From assembly GCA_016873575.1 (NCBI GenBank), contig VGWY01000015.1, positions 1 through 20,371 of the forward strand: 20,371 nt of DNA. Direction: 5' to 3'. The stretch's first letter is position 1; each line of letters starts with the position of its first letter. Both the position numbers and the translations under genes were made by a program. Source of the stretch: Nitrospira sp. Its GTDB lineage: Bacteria; Nitrospirota; Thermodesulfovibrionia; Thermodesulfovibrionales; SM23-35. The notes under the pieces were generated by a model. It was not told where the DNA came from, searched no databases, and was given only the letters and a program-made list of their open reading frames with translations. This document shows positions 7,071 through 14,990 of the stretch, piece by piece.

Positions 7071-8268
7071 ATTGGCCCGCAACAAATCCCGAAGACCATG
7101 CCCATTGGAGGTTATATCCGCCGAGCTGTCCTGCAACATCAACGACCTCGCCCACAAAATAGAGGCCAGGCACTTTTTTTGCTTCCATAGTCTTGGATGA
7201 CAGTTCATCGGTATCGATTCCGCCGGCCGTAATCTCTGCCTTTCTATAGCCCTCGGTACCTGCAGGCATTATCGTCCAGTGGTGTATTTGATGCGTTATA
7301 TCCTTAAGCTCCTTTTCCGTATATTGGCATAACGGCCTTGCCGGAGCATTTAATTCACACCACCTGTGGCTGAATCTCCTGGGGAGATATTCCGAAAGAA
7401 GGTTGCTCAACTCGATCCTGCTCTTGCGCTTCAATGTGAAAAGTTCATAGGCGTCCATGTCGGGCATCAAATCAATAGTGATTTCGTCCCCGCGTTCCCA
7501 ATAAGATGAGACCTGCAGAATGGCAGGACCGCTCAGTCCCCGGTGGGTAAAAAGAACTTCCCCCAGGAACTGTCTGCCTCTGTAACCAACCACAGCATCA
7601 AATGAAACACCGCTTAATTCACTGAATTTTTCCAAATCGTGCCGACCGAATACGAGGGGGACAATCGCCGGTTTTAGATGCGTTATCTTCAGGCCAAACC
7701 TCGCAGCAGTGCGGAATCCCATGTCTGTTGCCCCGAGTTCAGGATACGATAAACCGCCCGTAGCAATAACGAGCGACCCCGCTTCTATCCTGCCGAGATT
7801 CGTTGAAACGTAAAAGTGACCTGCTTTCGTTATGCTTCTAACTCTGCAATTCATGCGCATTTCAACACCGGCGTTGCAGCACTCCTCATAGAGCATCCTG
7901 ACAATATCCCCTGAAGTTCCACGGCAAAAGAGCTGGCCTTTTTCCTTTTCGTAATATTCTATCCCGTGCCTTTCTACCATGCCGATGAAATCATAGGGAG
8001 TAAAACGTGCGAGGGCAGATTTGCAGAAATGGGGATTGGCGGACAGGTAATCGTCGGGCCGCAGATTTATGTTGGTGAAATTGCAGCGCCCGCCCCCTGA
8101 AACCCTGATCTTTTTCCCTATCTTATCCATATGCTCAAGAACGAGGGCAGAGCGGTTCCTCTTTCCGGCCTCTATTGCACACATGAGGCCGGCAGCCCCT
8201 GCTCCTATGATGATGACATCCTTTTTAATCAGAGGCTTTTTATCCCGATTCACTTTCCGAGCAGGCAT
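7063..8268 (-). CDS. NAD(P)/FAD-dependent oxidoreductase, HI0933/YhiN family
   Basis: A flavoprotein of the HI0933-like family, whose physiological reaction is not established. The 401-aa product starts with a dinucleotide-binding fold (VIIIGAGAAGL, glycines 22, 24 and 27), then the family signature RVSGGGRCNFTN at 55-66. It ends with GLYFVGEVVDVAGQLGGYN (from about 368), the second FAD contact that also carries the family's name motif. Length is normal. No signal peptide is seen, so it is cytoplasmic. It is followed by maf with an 8-bp overlap and preceded 21 bp upstream by a 79-aa gene, so the three are probably one transcript. No convincing ribosome-binding site precedes the ATG at 8266-8268. 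Confidence 0.9.
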   Translation of the reverse strand: MPARKVNRDKKPLIKKDVIIIGAGAAGLMCAIEAGKRNRSALVLEHMDKIGKKIRVSGGGRCNFTNINLRPDDYLSANPHFCKSALARFTPYDFIGMVERHGIEYYEKEKGQLFCRGTSGDIVRMLYEECCNAGVEMRMNCRVRSITKAGHFYVSTNLGRIEAGSLVIATGGLSYPELGATDMGFRTAARFGLKITHLKPAIVPLVFGRHDLEKFSELSGVSFDAVVGYRGRQFLGEVLFTHRGLSGPAILQVSSYWERGDEITIDLMPDMDAYELFTLKRKSRIELSNLLSEYLPRRFSHRWCELNAPARPLCQYTEKELKDITHQIHHWTIMPAGTEGYRKAEITAGGIDTDELSSKTMEAKKVPGLYFVGEVVDVAGQLGGYNLQWAWSSGFVAGQYA

Positions 8269-8289
8269 TATTTATAAACCAAGGGAATT

Positions 8290-8529
8290 TTAAGGTTCTT
8301 TGCGGTCTTTTGCTTGACTCATTTTCTCGAACACCTGTTTTAACACTGCAAACAATTCATCAGACAATCTCTGCATATTCTCCATTCTTTCAATAGCCTT
8401 AAGAATAAGGTTGCGTAAATCATCCTCTGAAACAGATGCATCCAAAAGTTCCAATGTTCCCTTTACAGTTATTATGTGTTCGCTAATTTTGTCTGATATT
8501 TCTTTCAGTCTATAATTGATCTCTGACAT
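8290..8529 (-). CDS. Small helical protein resembling a histidine-kinase DHp hairpin without its His
   Basis: I do not recognise a named family. The 79-aa product is all helical by composition. ITVKGTLELLDASVSE followed by KAIERMENMQRLSDEL reads like the two helices of a histidine-kinase dimerisation domain (compare the kinase pattern LTVIKGYLELL then ERASERLSRLVDDLL). When the VKG-LELL block is aligned, the position of the phosphorylated histidine falls on Asp (residue 13, DKISEH), and there is no ATPase domain. A GAGGGG ribosome-binding site lies about 9 nt before the ATG. It is 21 bp upstream of the flavoprotein gene on the same strand. It could be a coiled-coil partner protein or a remnant of a kinase; being a real gene is likely, the resemblance is only suggestive. 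Confidence 0.65.
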   Translation of the reverse strand: MSEINYRLKEISDKISEHIITVKGTLELLDASVSEDDLRNLILKAIERMENMQRLSDELFAVLKQVFEKMSQAKDRKEP

Positions 8530-8710
8530 TTATGCCACCCCTCAAGTCGACTTAAATGAAACCTCAATAAAAAATAAATACCTTTAAAAATTATATACGA
8601 TAACTGCGTAAATATTCATCAAGCACAATATGGGATCAGGTTTTCAAATATCAGTTTTTTTGCCAACATCTACATACTAAAAAGTTCACAAGTAAGGCTA
8701 CATTGTGTGT

Positions 8711-8871
8711 GTCATTCCCGCTCTACGAGTCGTAGACTTGTCGGGAATCTTTCTGAACGATTCTGGACTTCGGCGTGAGCTCAGTCGAACGACAAGCCAG
8801 AAGGATTGCGGACTGATCCCTGATCCCCGACAAGCGGGGACAGGCTCTGCAGGGACAAGAGCCGCAATGAC
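8711..8871. repeat. MITE-like palindrome-rich element
   Basis: It begins GTCATTCCCG and ends GCAATGAC, so the ends are inverted GTCATT. Inside are nested short palindromes: CTACGA-G-TCGTAG at 8723-8735 within CCCG...CGGG, and CCCCGAC...GCGGGG near 8825-8838. It fills the centre of the 390-bp gap 8530-8919, which has no supportable gene, and resembles the shorter palindrome at 12395-12458. No transposase is present. Confidence 0.55.
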
Positions 8872-8919
8872 AGAAAGCGTTAAGAATGTTGTCTTACTGA
8901 TGACCTCCTTAGTAACTCC

Positions 8920-11900
8920 TCATCTTGTCACCACTTCTACCTCTACCGCTATCTCCTTCCCATCCCTCAAAAATGTGATGGAAATCCTGGCTCCGGGGGT
9001 GAGTGAGTTGAGGATGTCGGAAAGGTCTTTTAGGTTGTGGACTGTAAAGGAGTTTATCCGGATGATTATATCACCCTCCTTTAACTCAGCCGCCTCTACT
9101 GGCGAATTAGGCATAATACCAGAGAGCCTGCATCCGACGCCGCTGTAAGCAAAATCGGGGATAATACCAATAGTAACTTTCCTCTCCTTCTTTGGCGCTG
9201 TATCAACATTGCTAAAGGTTTTTACCGTTGAGGTCAATGGGTCCTTCCGGCTTGCAAGATATTCAATCACTTCCTTTGCCACTGAAGCCACTTTCACAAG
9301 ACCCTCCTGGTCTATCTTATCTGTAGTATCAGTTGGACGGTGATAGTCTTGATGAGGTCCGCTAAAAAGCTGCACAGCCGGGATACCTTTTTTTTGAAAG
9401 CTTATATGGTCGCTTGAATCCAGTGGCTCGGTCACAGTCTCAACATCAACACCAGTGACAAAACTTGCTCCTCTGAAGATGTGTACCCATTCTTTGGCTG
9501 AATGAGATCCAAGCAGCAGCAGTTTCATCCTGTCAAGACGTCCAACTGTATCAAAATTCAACATACCTATGCACTTCTCTACAGGATAGCGATTTTGATT
9601 GGTTATATAATACTTTGATCCCCTTTTCCCGGCTTCCTCTCCCGTAAAGGCTACGAAGACCACACTTCGGTCTGGACGCATGCTTTTATTGAGTACCCTC
9701 GCAAGCTCAATAAGCACAGCAACACCGCTTGCATTATCATCAGCACCATAATGAATCTTTCCCCTGTTCTCTTCTCTCACATCAGGCCAGCCAAGTCCCA
9801 GGTGGTCGTAATGGGCACCGACTGTTATGCTCTGGCTGGACAGTTCGGGATTTTTCCCGGGGATTACTCCTATTACATTTTTCATCATTACTTTATGTTC
9901 GGGGTCTTTCCATATCTGAAAATAGCTCCCTTCTCCATCTCCAGCAGGTTTGAGACCTGTTTCCTGAAATTTTTGTGCAATAAATTCTGCAGCATGATCA
10001 AGTTCATTTGTGCCGAATCCGCGTCCTTTCAACTCATCACTTGAGAGAAACCTTATCGTCTCCATCATTCGATCTGCTGAAAATATAGGTTGCGGGGTTA
10101 TTAAAGGTTCTCTCGGAGAGAGTTCTCCCCTCTCGACTCTTAAAACCGTTCCGTCTTCACGAGGCACAAACGCAGTCATTGGCGAATCAAGGACAGGCCA
10201 ACGGCCTTTAGCTGTATTTTCTGGCTCGGTACCTTCAAACACAAGATAACTATACCTATGGTAATGAGGTAGTTTCCGGCCAAGACCAGGGAGTGCTTCA
10301 GCCATATCTGTTGCAATTAAAATCATCGCCATGTCTTTGTTCACTGGATTTCTTGCAGTGAGTACTACTGAGTGGTTTTCGCGTGGGATTTCGCTTTTTG
10401 CGATGCGAAGGCTCTTCTGATTTACGGTAACATCATATGCAGAAAGTTCTGATAAGGTTTCTTTGGCAAAACGGTTTTCCCATCCTAAAACAGCAACCGC
10501 ATGGTCTGTAGGGATTTTTTTTACGTCGTTATCGAGTTTAACTTCTACTGCTTCAGGCCCTGAATTGCTCAAAACCTTGGCAAGCTCTCGATATACCTGA
10601 AGGAGTGTCTTGTTTGCGGAAGAAGGGAGGATTACAAGCATCTTTTCAGCTCCGAGTGCCTGTGATAATGCCGGCGGAGTTTCTTCCCGATCAAGTCTTC
10701 GGAACAGGTCAAATTGAGGATCCACATCAATCCGTAAGGGCCGAGAAGGTAGATTGAGTTTCAGTTCAACTTTCTTTTTATCCATAACTATAACGGTCTG
10801 ATAGGCTTGTTTCTGTCCTTCCATGGTTATAGCAACCGGTAAGCGTAAAAGATATGCCTTTTCAGGCTGAGCCTGCTCAATGATGGCAGTGAGGAGATAG
10901 CCATTGCCTTCTTTCGTTGCTCTCACATTGCTCAGCTTAATCTTCGGAGCTCCGGTTCGAACAACCCACTGGTCAAATTCAATACTTAAGTCCTTTCGGG
11001 AAACTTCTTCAAAACTCTTATTCAGTTCATTGAAAGAGGCTGTCTTAAACTTGTTCTTTCGGTAGAAGTCCTGAAGCCCTGTTATAAAGGTTTTATCTCC
11101 AAGATATTGACGAAGCATATGGAAGAACATGAGGGATTTGCCGTACCCTACTGCCTCAGAAGGAGAACTGTGACGGGAATGGAATTTTGTGAGAGGAAAA
11201 TCGCGGCTGCTTATCACATAGTCAGCATACTTCTGTAAGGTTGTCTGACGGTATTCGACTGCACTGCCCTGCTGCTCCTTGATGAGATAGTCAGATAGAT
11301 AAGCGGTCAGTCCTTCTGACCAGTTCCCTTGCATGTAGTCAGGAAAGATACTGTTTCCCCACCAGTTATGGAGAATTTCATGAGGGTAGGAAGAGTTGAT
11401 TATAAAGGGAAACCGAATAACCTTTGGCCCGAGGAGTGTAAAAGAAGGCATTCCCATGCCTGTTTCAAGGAAATTCTCTACAAGGGCAAACTTCTTGTAT
11501 GTATAAGGGCCGATGAGCTTTTCATACATTGCAATATAGTTTGCTGTAGCATCCAGATACTTATCAGCAAGTTCCTTATCAGGTGCGCGCAAAAAGACCA
11601 TGGCTGAAATTCTATTAGCTGTCTTTGTGTATTCCGTGAACGTAGAAGCTACTAAATATATCTCATCCTGTGGCTCAGGTGACTCCCATCGAACACGGGT
11701 TACATCTTTTCCTTTAACATGGGTTATGCGTTCTCCCTGGCTTACTGCATCCCATTCTGATGGCAGCTCTACCTGTAAGCTAAAGGTTATAAAACCATCA
11801 TCAAACACGGGATACCAGTATGAACTTCCGGCAAGATATACTCCGTCTTCAGAAATAATACCAGGTGTCTGGCTGAAACCACGTGCCTGCTCTTTACCAT

Positions 11901-12264
11901 ATGATTCAGCGGGATGGTTAATAATTCCACTATACTGAAGCACAAAGGTGCTTAAGCCGCGGGGGAGTTTTACCCTGAAGGATTCAATGGGGATGGCTCC
12001 CGACTTTTCGGCTTCGCGGACAATACTTACTCCTTGCGTAGGTGAAAAGGGATTAAGTCCACTGTGCAGGGAAAAGCGTAAATCCGTCAGGAGAATCTCA
12101 GGCACTGTTACCGAGTCTTCAACAGCAAAACGGTGATCTTCCGGATAAAGCACAACTTTCAGATCATGACGGATTAGCTTATCGTGTTGTGGTAGCTCTT
12201 CTGCATTCAGAGCTGGAGCCAATACAAGAACAAATAAAATAATTATCAAAAACAGATGTTTCAT
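8920..12264 (-). CDS. Exported M1-like / M28 double metallopeptidase with C-terminal PDZ domain
   Basis: A 1114-aa exported zinc peptidase with two different catalytic domains. Residues 1-21 are a signal peptide (hydrophobic core, ALNA-E cleavage). An M1-like domain follows: TGMGMPSF (268-275) stands where M1 aminopeptidases have GAMEN, then HEILH at 295-299 and Glu317 in NWSEG, so zinc ligands His295, His299 and Glu317 are present. A linker region (about 440-730) has no recognised family. The M28 domain (about 730-1005) has the full dizinc set: His818 (GAHYDH), Asp842 (GADDNASG), Glu876-Glu877 (TGEEAG), Asp905 (NFDTVG) and His975 (DYHRPTD). A PDZ domain ends the protein (about 1033-1112, IMPNSPVEAAELKEGDIIIRI). 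It probably trims peptides in the periplasm or outside the cell. It stands alone, with no strong ribosome-binding site. Confidence 0.9.
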   Translation of the reverse strand: MKHLFLIIILFVLVLAPALNAEELPQHDKLIRHDLKVVLYPEDHRFAVEDSVTVPEILLTDLRFSLHSGLNPFSPTQGVSIVREAEKSGAIPIESFRVKLPRGLSTFVLQYSGIINHPAESYGKEQARGFSQTPGIISEDGVYLAGSSYWYPVFDDGFITFSLQVELPSEWDAVSQGERITHVKGKDVTRVRWESPEPQDEIYLVASTFTEYTKTANRISAMVFLRAPDKELADKYLDATANYIAMYEKLIGPYTYKKFALVENFLETGMGMPSFTLLGPKVIRFPFIINSSYPHEILHNWWGNSIFPDYMQGNWSEGLTAYLSDYLIKEQQGSAVEYRQTTLQKYADYVISSRDFPLTKFHSRHSSPSEAVGYGKSLMFFHMLRQYLGDKTFITGLQDFYRKNKFKTASFNELNKSFEEVSRKDLSIEFDQWVVRTGAPKIKLSNVRATKEGNGYLLTAIIEQAQPEKAYLLRLPVAITMEGQKQAYQTVIVMDKKKVELKLNLPSRPLRIDVDPQFDLFRRLDREETPPALSQALGAEKMLVILPSSANKTLLQVYRELAKVLSNSGPEAVEVKLDNDVKKIPTDHAVAVLGWENRFAKETLSELSAYDVTVNQKSLRIAKSEIPRENHSVVLTARNPVNKDMAMILIATDMAEALPGLGRKLPHYHRYSYLVFEGTEPENTAKGRWPVLDSPMTAFVPREDGTVLRVERGELSPREPLITPQPIFSADRMMETIRFLSSDELKGRGFGTNELDHAAEFIAQKFQETGLKPAGDGEGSYFQIWKDPEHKVMMKNVIGVIPGKNPELSSQSITVGAHYDHLGLGWPDVREENRGKIHYGADDNASGVAVLIELARVLNKSMRPDRSVVFVAFTGEEAGKRGSKYYITNQNRYPVEKCIGMLNFDTVGRLDRMKLLLLGSHSAKEWVHIFRGASFVTGVDVETVTEPLDSSDHISFQKKGIPAVQLFSGPHQDYHRPTDTTDKIDQEGLVKVASVAKEVIEYLASRKDPLTSTVKTFSNVDTAPKKERKVTIGIIPDFAYSGVGCRLSGIMPNSPVEAAELKEGDIIIRINSFTVHNLKDLSDILNSLTPGARISITFLRDGKEIAVEVEVVTR

Positions 12265-12298
12265 GTTGGTATCTCTTTTATTCTTCAGAACATGTTTC

Positions 12299-12325
12299 GA
12301 GATTCTTCGCTTCGCTCAGAATGAC
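12299..12325. repeat. Short dispersed repeat (GATTCTTCGCTTCGCTCAGA type)
   Basis: GATTCTTCGCTTCGCTCAGA followed by ATGAC lies just upstream of the metallopeptidase gene. From memory this sequence is a very widespread intergenic repeat in many bacterial genomes; only one copy is complete here, with a degraded relative inside 8711-8871. Confidence 0.5.
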
Positions 12326-12341
12326 ATATACTTGTCACAAG

Positions 12342-12366
12342 AATCTCTGTGTCCTCTGTGGTTAAT
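12342..12366 (+). repeat. CTCTGTG-type dispersed repeat, copy 4
   Basis: AATCTCTGTGTCCTCTGTGG followed by TTAATT, in the 282-bp gap between the metallopeptidase and the beta-propeller lipoprotein genes. Confidence 0.7.
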
Positions 12367-12373
12367 TACTACC

Positions 12374-12529
12374 AAATTGAGCGATTCTTTTTTTGTCATT
12401 CCGACTTGTTCGGAATCTTTCCTTGTTTTAAGAAGGATTCCCGACAAGCGGGAATGACACTTGTTAGGTGATTGCATTTTCTCAAAATGCTATGGTAAAT
12501 AAGGTCTTCATTAAAAAATCGCTCAAGTT
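12374..12529. repeat. Nested inverted repeats around a palindromic element
   Basis: AAATTGAGCGATT (12374-12386) is matched in inverted orientation, 12 of 13, by AATCGCTCAAGTT (12517-12529). Between them is a second imperfect palindrome at 12395-12458 with arms of about 25 bp (GTCATTCCGACTTGTTCGGA against TCCCGACAAGCGGGAATGAC), followed by a perfect 7-bp hairpin GCATTTT-CTC-AAAATGC at 12474-12490. No ORF is supported in this gap. The structure is typical of a non-autonomous palindromic element. Confidence 0.6.
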
Positions 12530-12546
12530 AGGTACTAAAGTATATT

Positions 12547-13617
12547 CTATTCAACCCAGTCAGCAATGAAAATATCAGTGGCATGAGGATTTTGCGCATT
12601 TCTGTTTGAAGCAAAGACTATTTTCTTTCCATCAGGTGAGAACATCGGGAAACTATCAAAGACTTTGTTATAGGTGATCCTTTCAATGCCTGTACCATCT
12701 ATGTTGATGACGTAAATCTCAAAGTTATGCCCGAATCTTTTTATGTCTTCATGCCAGTCGTCCATATTGCTTGAAAAGATGATGCGTTTTCCGTCAGGAT
12801 GCCACGAGGGAGCCCAGTTTGTAGCACCATTATGTGTGAGCCTTTTTTTATTTGAACCATCAGCATCCATGACCCAGAGATCAAGGGGAACAGGAACGAT
12901 ATAGTTATTTTCCATGCAGTCGCGCCACTTGGCCTTTTCCTCCTCAGTCTCTGGATACCATGCACGCCATACAATCTTTTTACCATCAGGTGAAAACCAT
13001 GGACCGCCATCGTATCCTATCGTATCGGTCAATCGCCGTACATTTGTGCCATCAGAATTCATGATATAGATGTCAAAATCACCATACCTCTGCGAACCAA
13101 ATACAATCTGCTTTCCGTCAGGAGAGACAATTGGTTCAGCATCGTATTTAGGATTGTCTGTTATCTTCTTCATGTCTGAACCATCGGCATTAGCAACAAA
13201 AATGTCATAGGGATAAAGGTACCAGACAAAGTGGGTGCCTTGTGGTTTTTTTTGTTTTGGTGGGCAATCACCAGGCATATGGCTGGTTGAGGCAAAGACT
13301 ATCCTCTGGTTATCAGGAAAGAAGAAAGAACAGGTATGGGCTCCATGGTTTGGACTAACCATCTTTTTGTCAGAGCCATCTATGTTCATGATCCATATCT
13401 TGTCGCAGGCATATCCGCCTCTGTTTGACTGGAAGATGAGTTTACGGCCATCAGGGCTGAAATATGCCTCACCATTGTCACCATCAAAGGTGAGCTGTGT
13501 GACATTTTTCATATGTTGGTCTACAGATGTGACATCACCAGGTTTGACTGAAGATTTCGTTTGAGCACATCCAGAGAGCAGAAAAAGCATTAATACTATA
13601 ACAATATTTATTCTCAT
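12547..13617 (-). CDS. TolB/PD40-type beta-propeller lipoprotein
   Basis: A 356-aa lipoprotein with a beta-propeller fold of the TolB C-terminal (WD40-like, PD40) type. Residues 1-17 form a lipoprotein signal with lipobox LLSGC, so it is anchored by its cysteine to a membrane facing the periplasm. Six blades are marked by the recurring phrase F/H-S-PDGKKIVF followed by D-IYIMN-DGT-----LT: examples are YFSPDGRKLIFQSNR, VSPDGKQIVFGSQR, WFSPDGKKIVWRAW, WHPDGKRIIFSSN and MFSPDGKKIVFASNR. No catalytic domain is present, so a binding or scaffold role is likely. The frame opens at 13647, but the ATG at 13617 is preferred because it has a GGAG ribosome-binding site and places the signal peptide at the start. 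It is not the tol-pal TolB: there is no amidohydrolase-like N-terminal domain and no tol neighbours. Confidence 0.85.
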   Translation of the reverse strand: MRINIVIVLMLFLLSGCAQTKSSVKPGDVTSVDQHMKNVTQLTFDGDNGEAYFSPDGRKLIFQSNRGGYACDKIWIMNIDGSDKKMVSPNHGAHTCSFFFPDNQRIVFASTSHMPGDCPPKQKKPQGTHFVWYLYPYDIFVANADGSDMKKITDNPKYDAEPIVSPDGKQIVFGSQRYGDFDIYIMNSDGTNVRRLTDTIGYDGGPWFSPDGKKIVWRAWYPETEEEKAKWRDCMENNYIVPVPLDLWVMDADGSNKKRLTHNGATNWAPSWHPDGKRIIFSSNMDDWHEDIKRFGHNFEIYVINIDGTGIERITYNKVFDSFPMFSPDGKKIVFASNRNAQNPHATDIFIADWVE

Positions 13618-13794
13618 TGTTGTTATCTCCGTTCTCGTTTGACTCATATTATCATATATGACAGCTTAATTCATGAGTAAGACGGAAAGGTAAATGCTAT
13701 CTTAAGTGTCTATGGGAAAAGGATATAATCAGATGCCAGCCATGCTAAAAAAGAAGCCACCCCCAAAGGGTAATGGCAATAGCAAGTTTAGATT

Positions 13795-14316
13795 TTATGG
13801 TTTTTTATATTTGCCCAATTCGTTTTTCAGTCTCTCTATTTCTTTTTTTAACTCTATCATTTTAAGTTCTCTGCCAATTGCCATATTATAAAATTCTTCA
13901 AGCTCTTTCACTTTTTTCTTGAGTTCTTCTTCACGCTTGAGCAGGTTCTCTTGCATCTTGACGTGCCTTATCCTCATAAAAAGCTCTTTCAAACTAAATG
14001 GCTTTTTCATAAAATCTGATGCACCAGCTTCTATAGCCTGGTCATAGGAAAATTCATCAATGAATCCAGTCATGATGATGACTATCATATCGGGATTAAG
14101 TCTTTTAGCCTTTTTAGTAAGCTCAAAGCCATTCATATCACCAATAACGATATCTGTTATCATTATGTCAAACAAGGTATTATTAATAAGTTCAAGAGCA
14201 GATGCAGCACTCGTAGCTGTTTCACAATGGTAACCTTCAGATGAAAGGCCATTTTTTAATACATCAAGCAACGTTAGATTATCGTCAACAATTATTACTG
14301 AACGTCCTTCAATCAT
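13795..14316 (-). CDS. Single-domain response regulator with C-terminal coiled coil
   Basis: A 173-aa receiver protein that takes phosphate from a histidine kinase. Residues 5-120 are a complete CheY-like domain: acidic pair Asp11-Asp12, phosphoacceptor Asp55 (MITDIVIGD), Thr83, and Lys105 in MKKPFS. Residues 122-170 are charged and helical with heptad character, including ELEEFYNMAIGRELKMIELKKEI, a coiled-coil stretch I know from kinase and receiver proteins, where it links domains. There is no DNA-binding or enzymatic output domain, so it probably signals through protein contact. No kinase gene adjoins. A ribosome-binding site (AAAGGGA) precedes the ATG. An extended -10 lies about 40 bp upstream. 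Confidence 0.9.
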   Translation of the reverse strand: MIEGRSVIIVDDNLTLLDVLKNGLSSEGYHCETATSAASALELINNTLFDIMITDIVIGDMNGFELTKKAKRLNPDMIVIIMTGFIDEFSYDQAIEAGASDFMKKPFSLKELFMRIRHVKMQENLLKREEELKKKVKELEEFYNMAIGRELKMIELKKEIERLKNELGKYKKP

Positions 14317-14327
14317 AATATCCCTTT

Positions 14328-14365
14328 AATTACCGGTAGTAATTTTAATAATAGTAATTATAGCA
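14328..14365 (-). promoter_or_regulatory. Promoter and possible operator of the response regulator gene
   Basis: On the minus strand TGCTATAAT (14357-14365) is an extended -10 box; no good -35 is seen. Between it and the ribosome-binding site lies an inverted repeat, AATTAC-CGGTA-GTAATT (14328-14346), which could be an operator. Confidence 0.4.
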
Positions 14366-14396
14366 GATATTGATTTTTTCACGTTGCAGGATGAAG

Positions 14397-14486
14397 TCAG
14401 GGTTTTTCTATGAATTCTCGTGGTGTGACGATCTTAAGATCAAAGGGTAAGTTCTCTGTTTCGAGCAGATCCGTAAGCCTTTCTCC
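14397..14486 (-). pseudogene. C-terminal remnant of a PIN-domain toxin
   Basis: In a different frame from the overlapping antitoxin-like gene, the minus strand is open for 29 codons and ends at TGA (14397-14399). The peptide includes LTDLLETENLPFDLKIVTP and then REFIEKP. The phrase DLLE...KIVTPREF is how many PIN-domain toxins of the putative toxin-antitoxin PIN family end. There is no start codon and the catalytic acidic residues are missing. I infer that a deletion joined the end of the antitoxin gene to the tail of its toxin gene. Confidence 0.5.
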
Positions 14487-14646
14487 TTACAGCCTTCACG
14501 GCATTATCAATATCTTTCACTGTCAGCTTTGTCTTTTTAAACGCTTCACCAGCAACCCTGAAAGCGGCGTCAAGCCTGTCCTCAGGAGATAGGACTGAAA
14601 GGATATAATCTTCAGGGTCGATCTTTTTGACCGTACTTACGGACAT
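14440..14646 (-). CDS. Antitoxin-like small protein, 3' end altered
   Basis: A 68-aa product beginning MSVSTVKKIDPEDYILSVL, charged, with VKDIDNAVKAVRRKAYG near the end. It looks like the small antitoxins found just upstream of PIN toxins, but I cannot name the family. The ATG at 14646 is preferred over the in-frame ATG at 14661 because GGAGG lies about 8-12 nt before it. The last residues (about SARNRELTL) are read out of frame through what appears to be the tail of the lost toxin, so the natural C-terminus is probably gone. It might still bind its own promoter. Confidence 0.6.
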   Translation of the reverse strand: MSVSTVKKIDPEDYILSVLSPEDRLDAAFRVAGEAFKKTKLTVKDIDNAVKAVRRKAYGSARNRELTL

Positions 14647-14733
14647 ATAAAACACCTCCATTCACCTCAGTTATGATTTATTGTATATCAAATATCGATT
14701 AAAGTCAGCAACAGATATGGCAAAGAAAAATGT

Positions 14734-14797
14734 GTGCCTGTCGAAGCAACGTGTAGATCCCGTACTTCGGGACTACCCGCCCGCCATACACAGGCAC
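14734..14797. repeat. Two-tiered palindromic element
   Basis: Outer arms GTGCCTGT (14734-14741) and ACAGGCAC (14790-14797) are perfect inverted repeats. Inside, GTAG-A-TCCCG and CGGGA-CTAC (14753-14776) form a second stem around a 5-nt loop TACTT. This is part of the 444-bp gap 14647-15090. The rest of that gap is rich in GCTTC/CATGCC words and holds no convincing gene. Confidence 0.5.
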
Positions 14798-14968
14798 GAG
14801 GTTTATTCAGAACCCCCATCGCTCAGGCACTAAGCTTGCAATCCTGTCATGCCCCTTGCATCTATGACCTTCATGATTTTTTACTGCGCACAGAACATTC
14901 TGGCATAGCAAGGTGGCGCTTCGCTTCAAGCCTCCGCTACTCTTCAGCTTCAAGCTCATGCCAGAAGC

Positions 14969-14990
14969 AAGCACATGCCTTCGCTCCACC
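14969..14990 (+). repeat. Left copy of the spacer repeat flanking the toxin-antitoxin pair
   Basis: This 22-bp sequence (AAGCACATGCCTTCGCTCC plus ACC) matches 20 of 22 bases at 15879-15900, 910 bp away and in the same orientation. Two further shared words, CCGCTAC.CTTCAGC (14934-14948 and 15956-15970) and TTAAGTTTT (15028-15036 and 16004-16012), show that the two spacers are related. Confidence 0.6.

Noticed and set aside
13706..13891. A plus-strand frame starting MSMGKGYNQMPAMLKKK
   Set aside because: The first residues look protein-like and could be a gene fragment, but the rest is the antisense of the response regulator's coiled coil and no family can be named.
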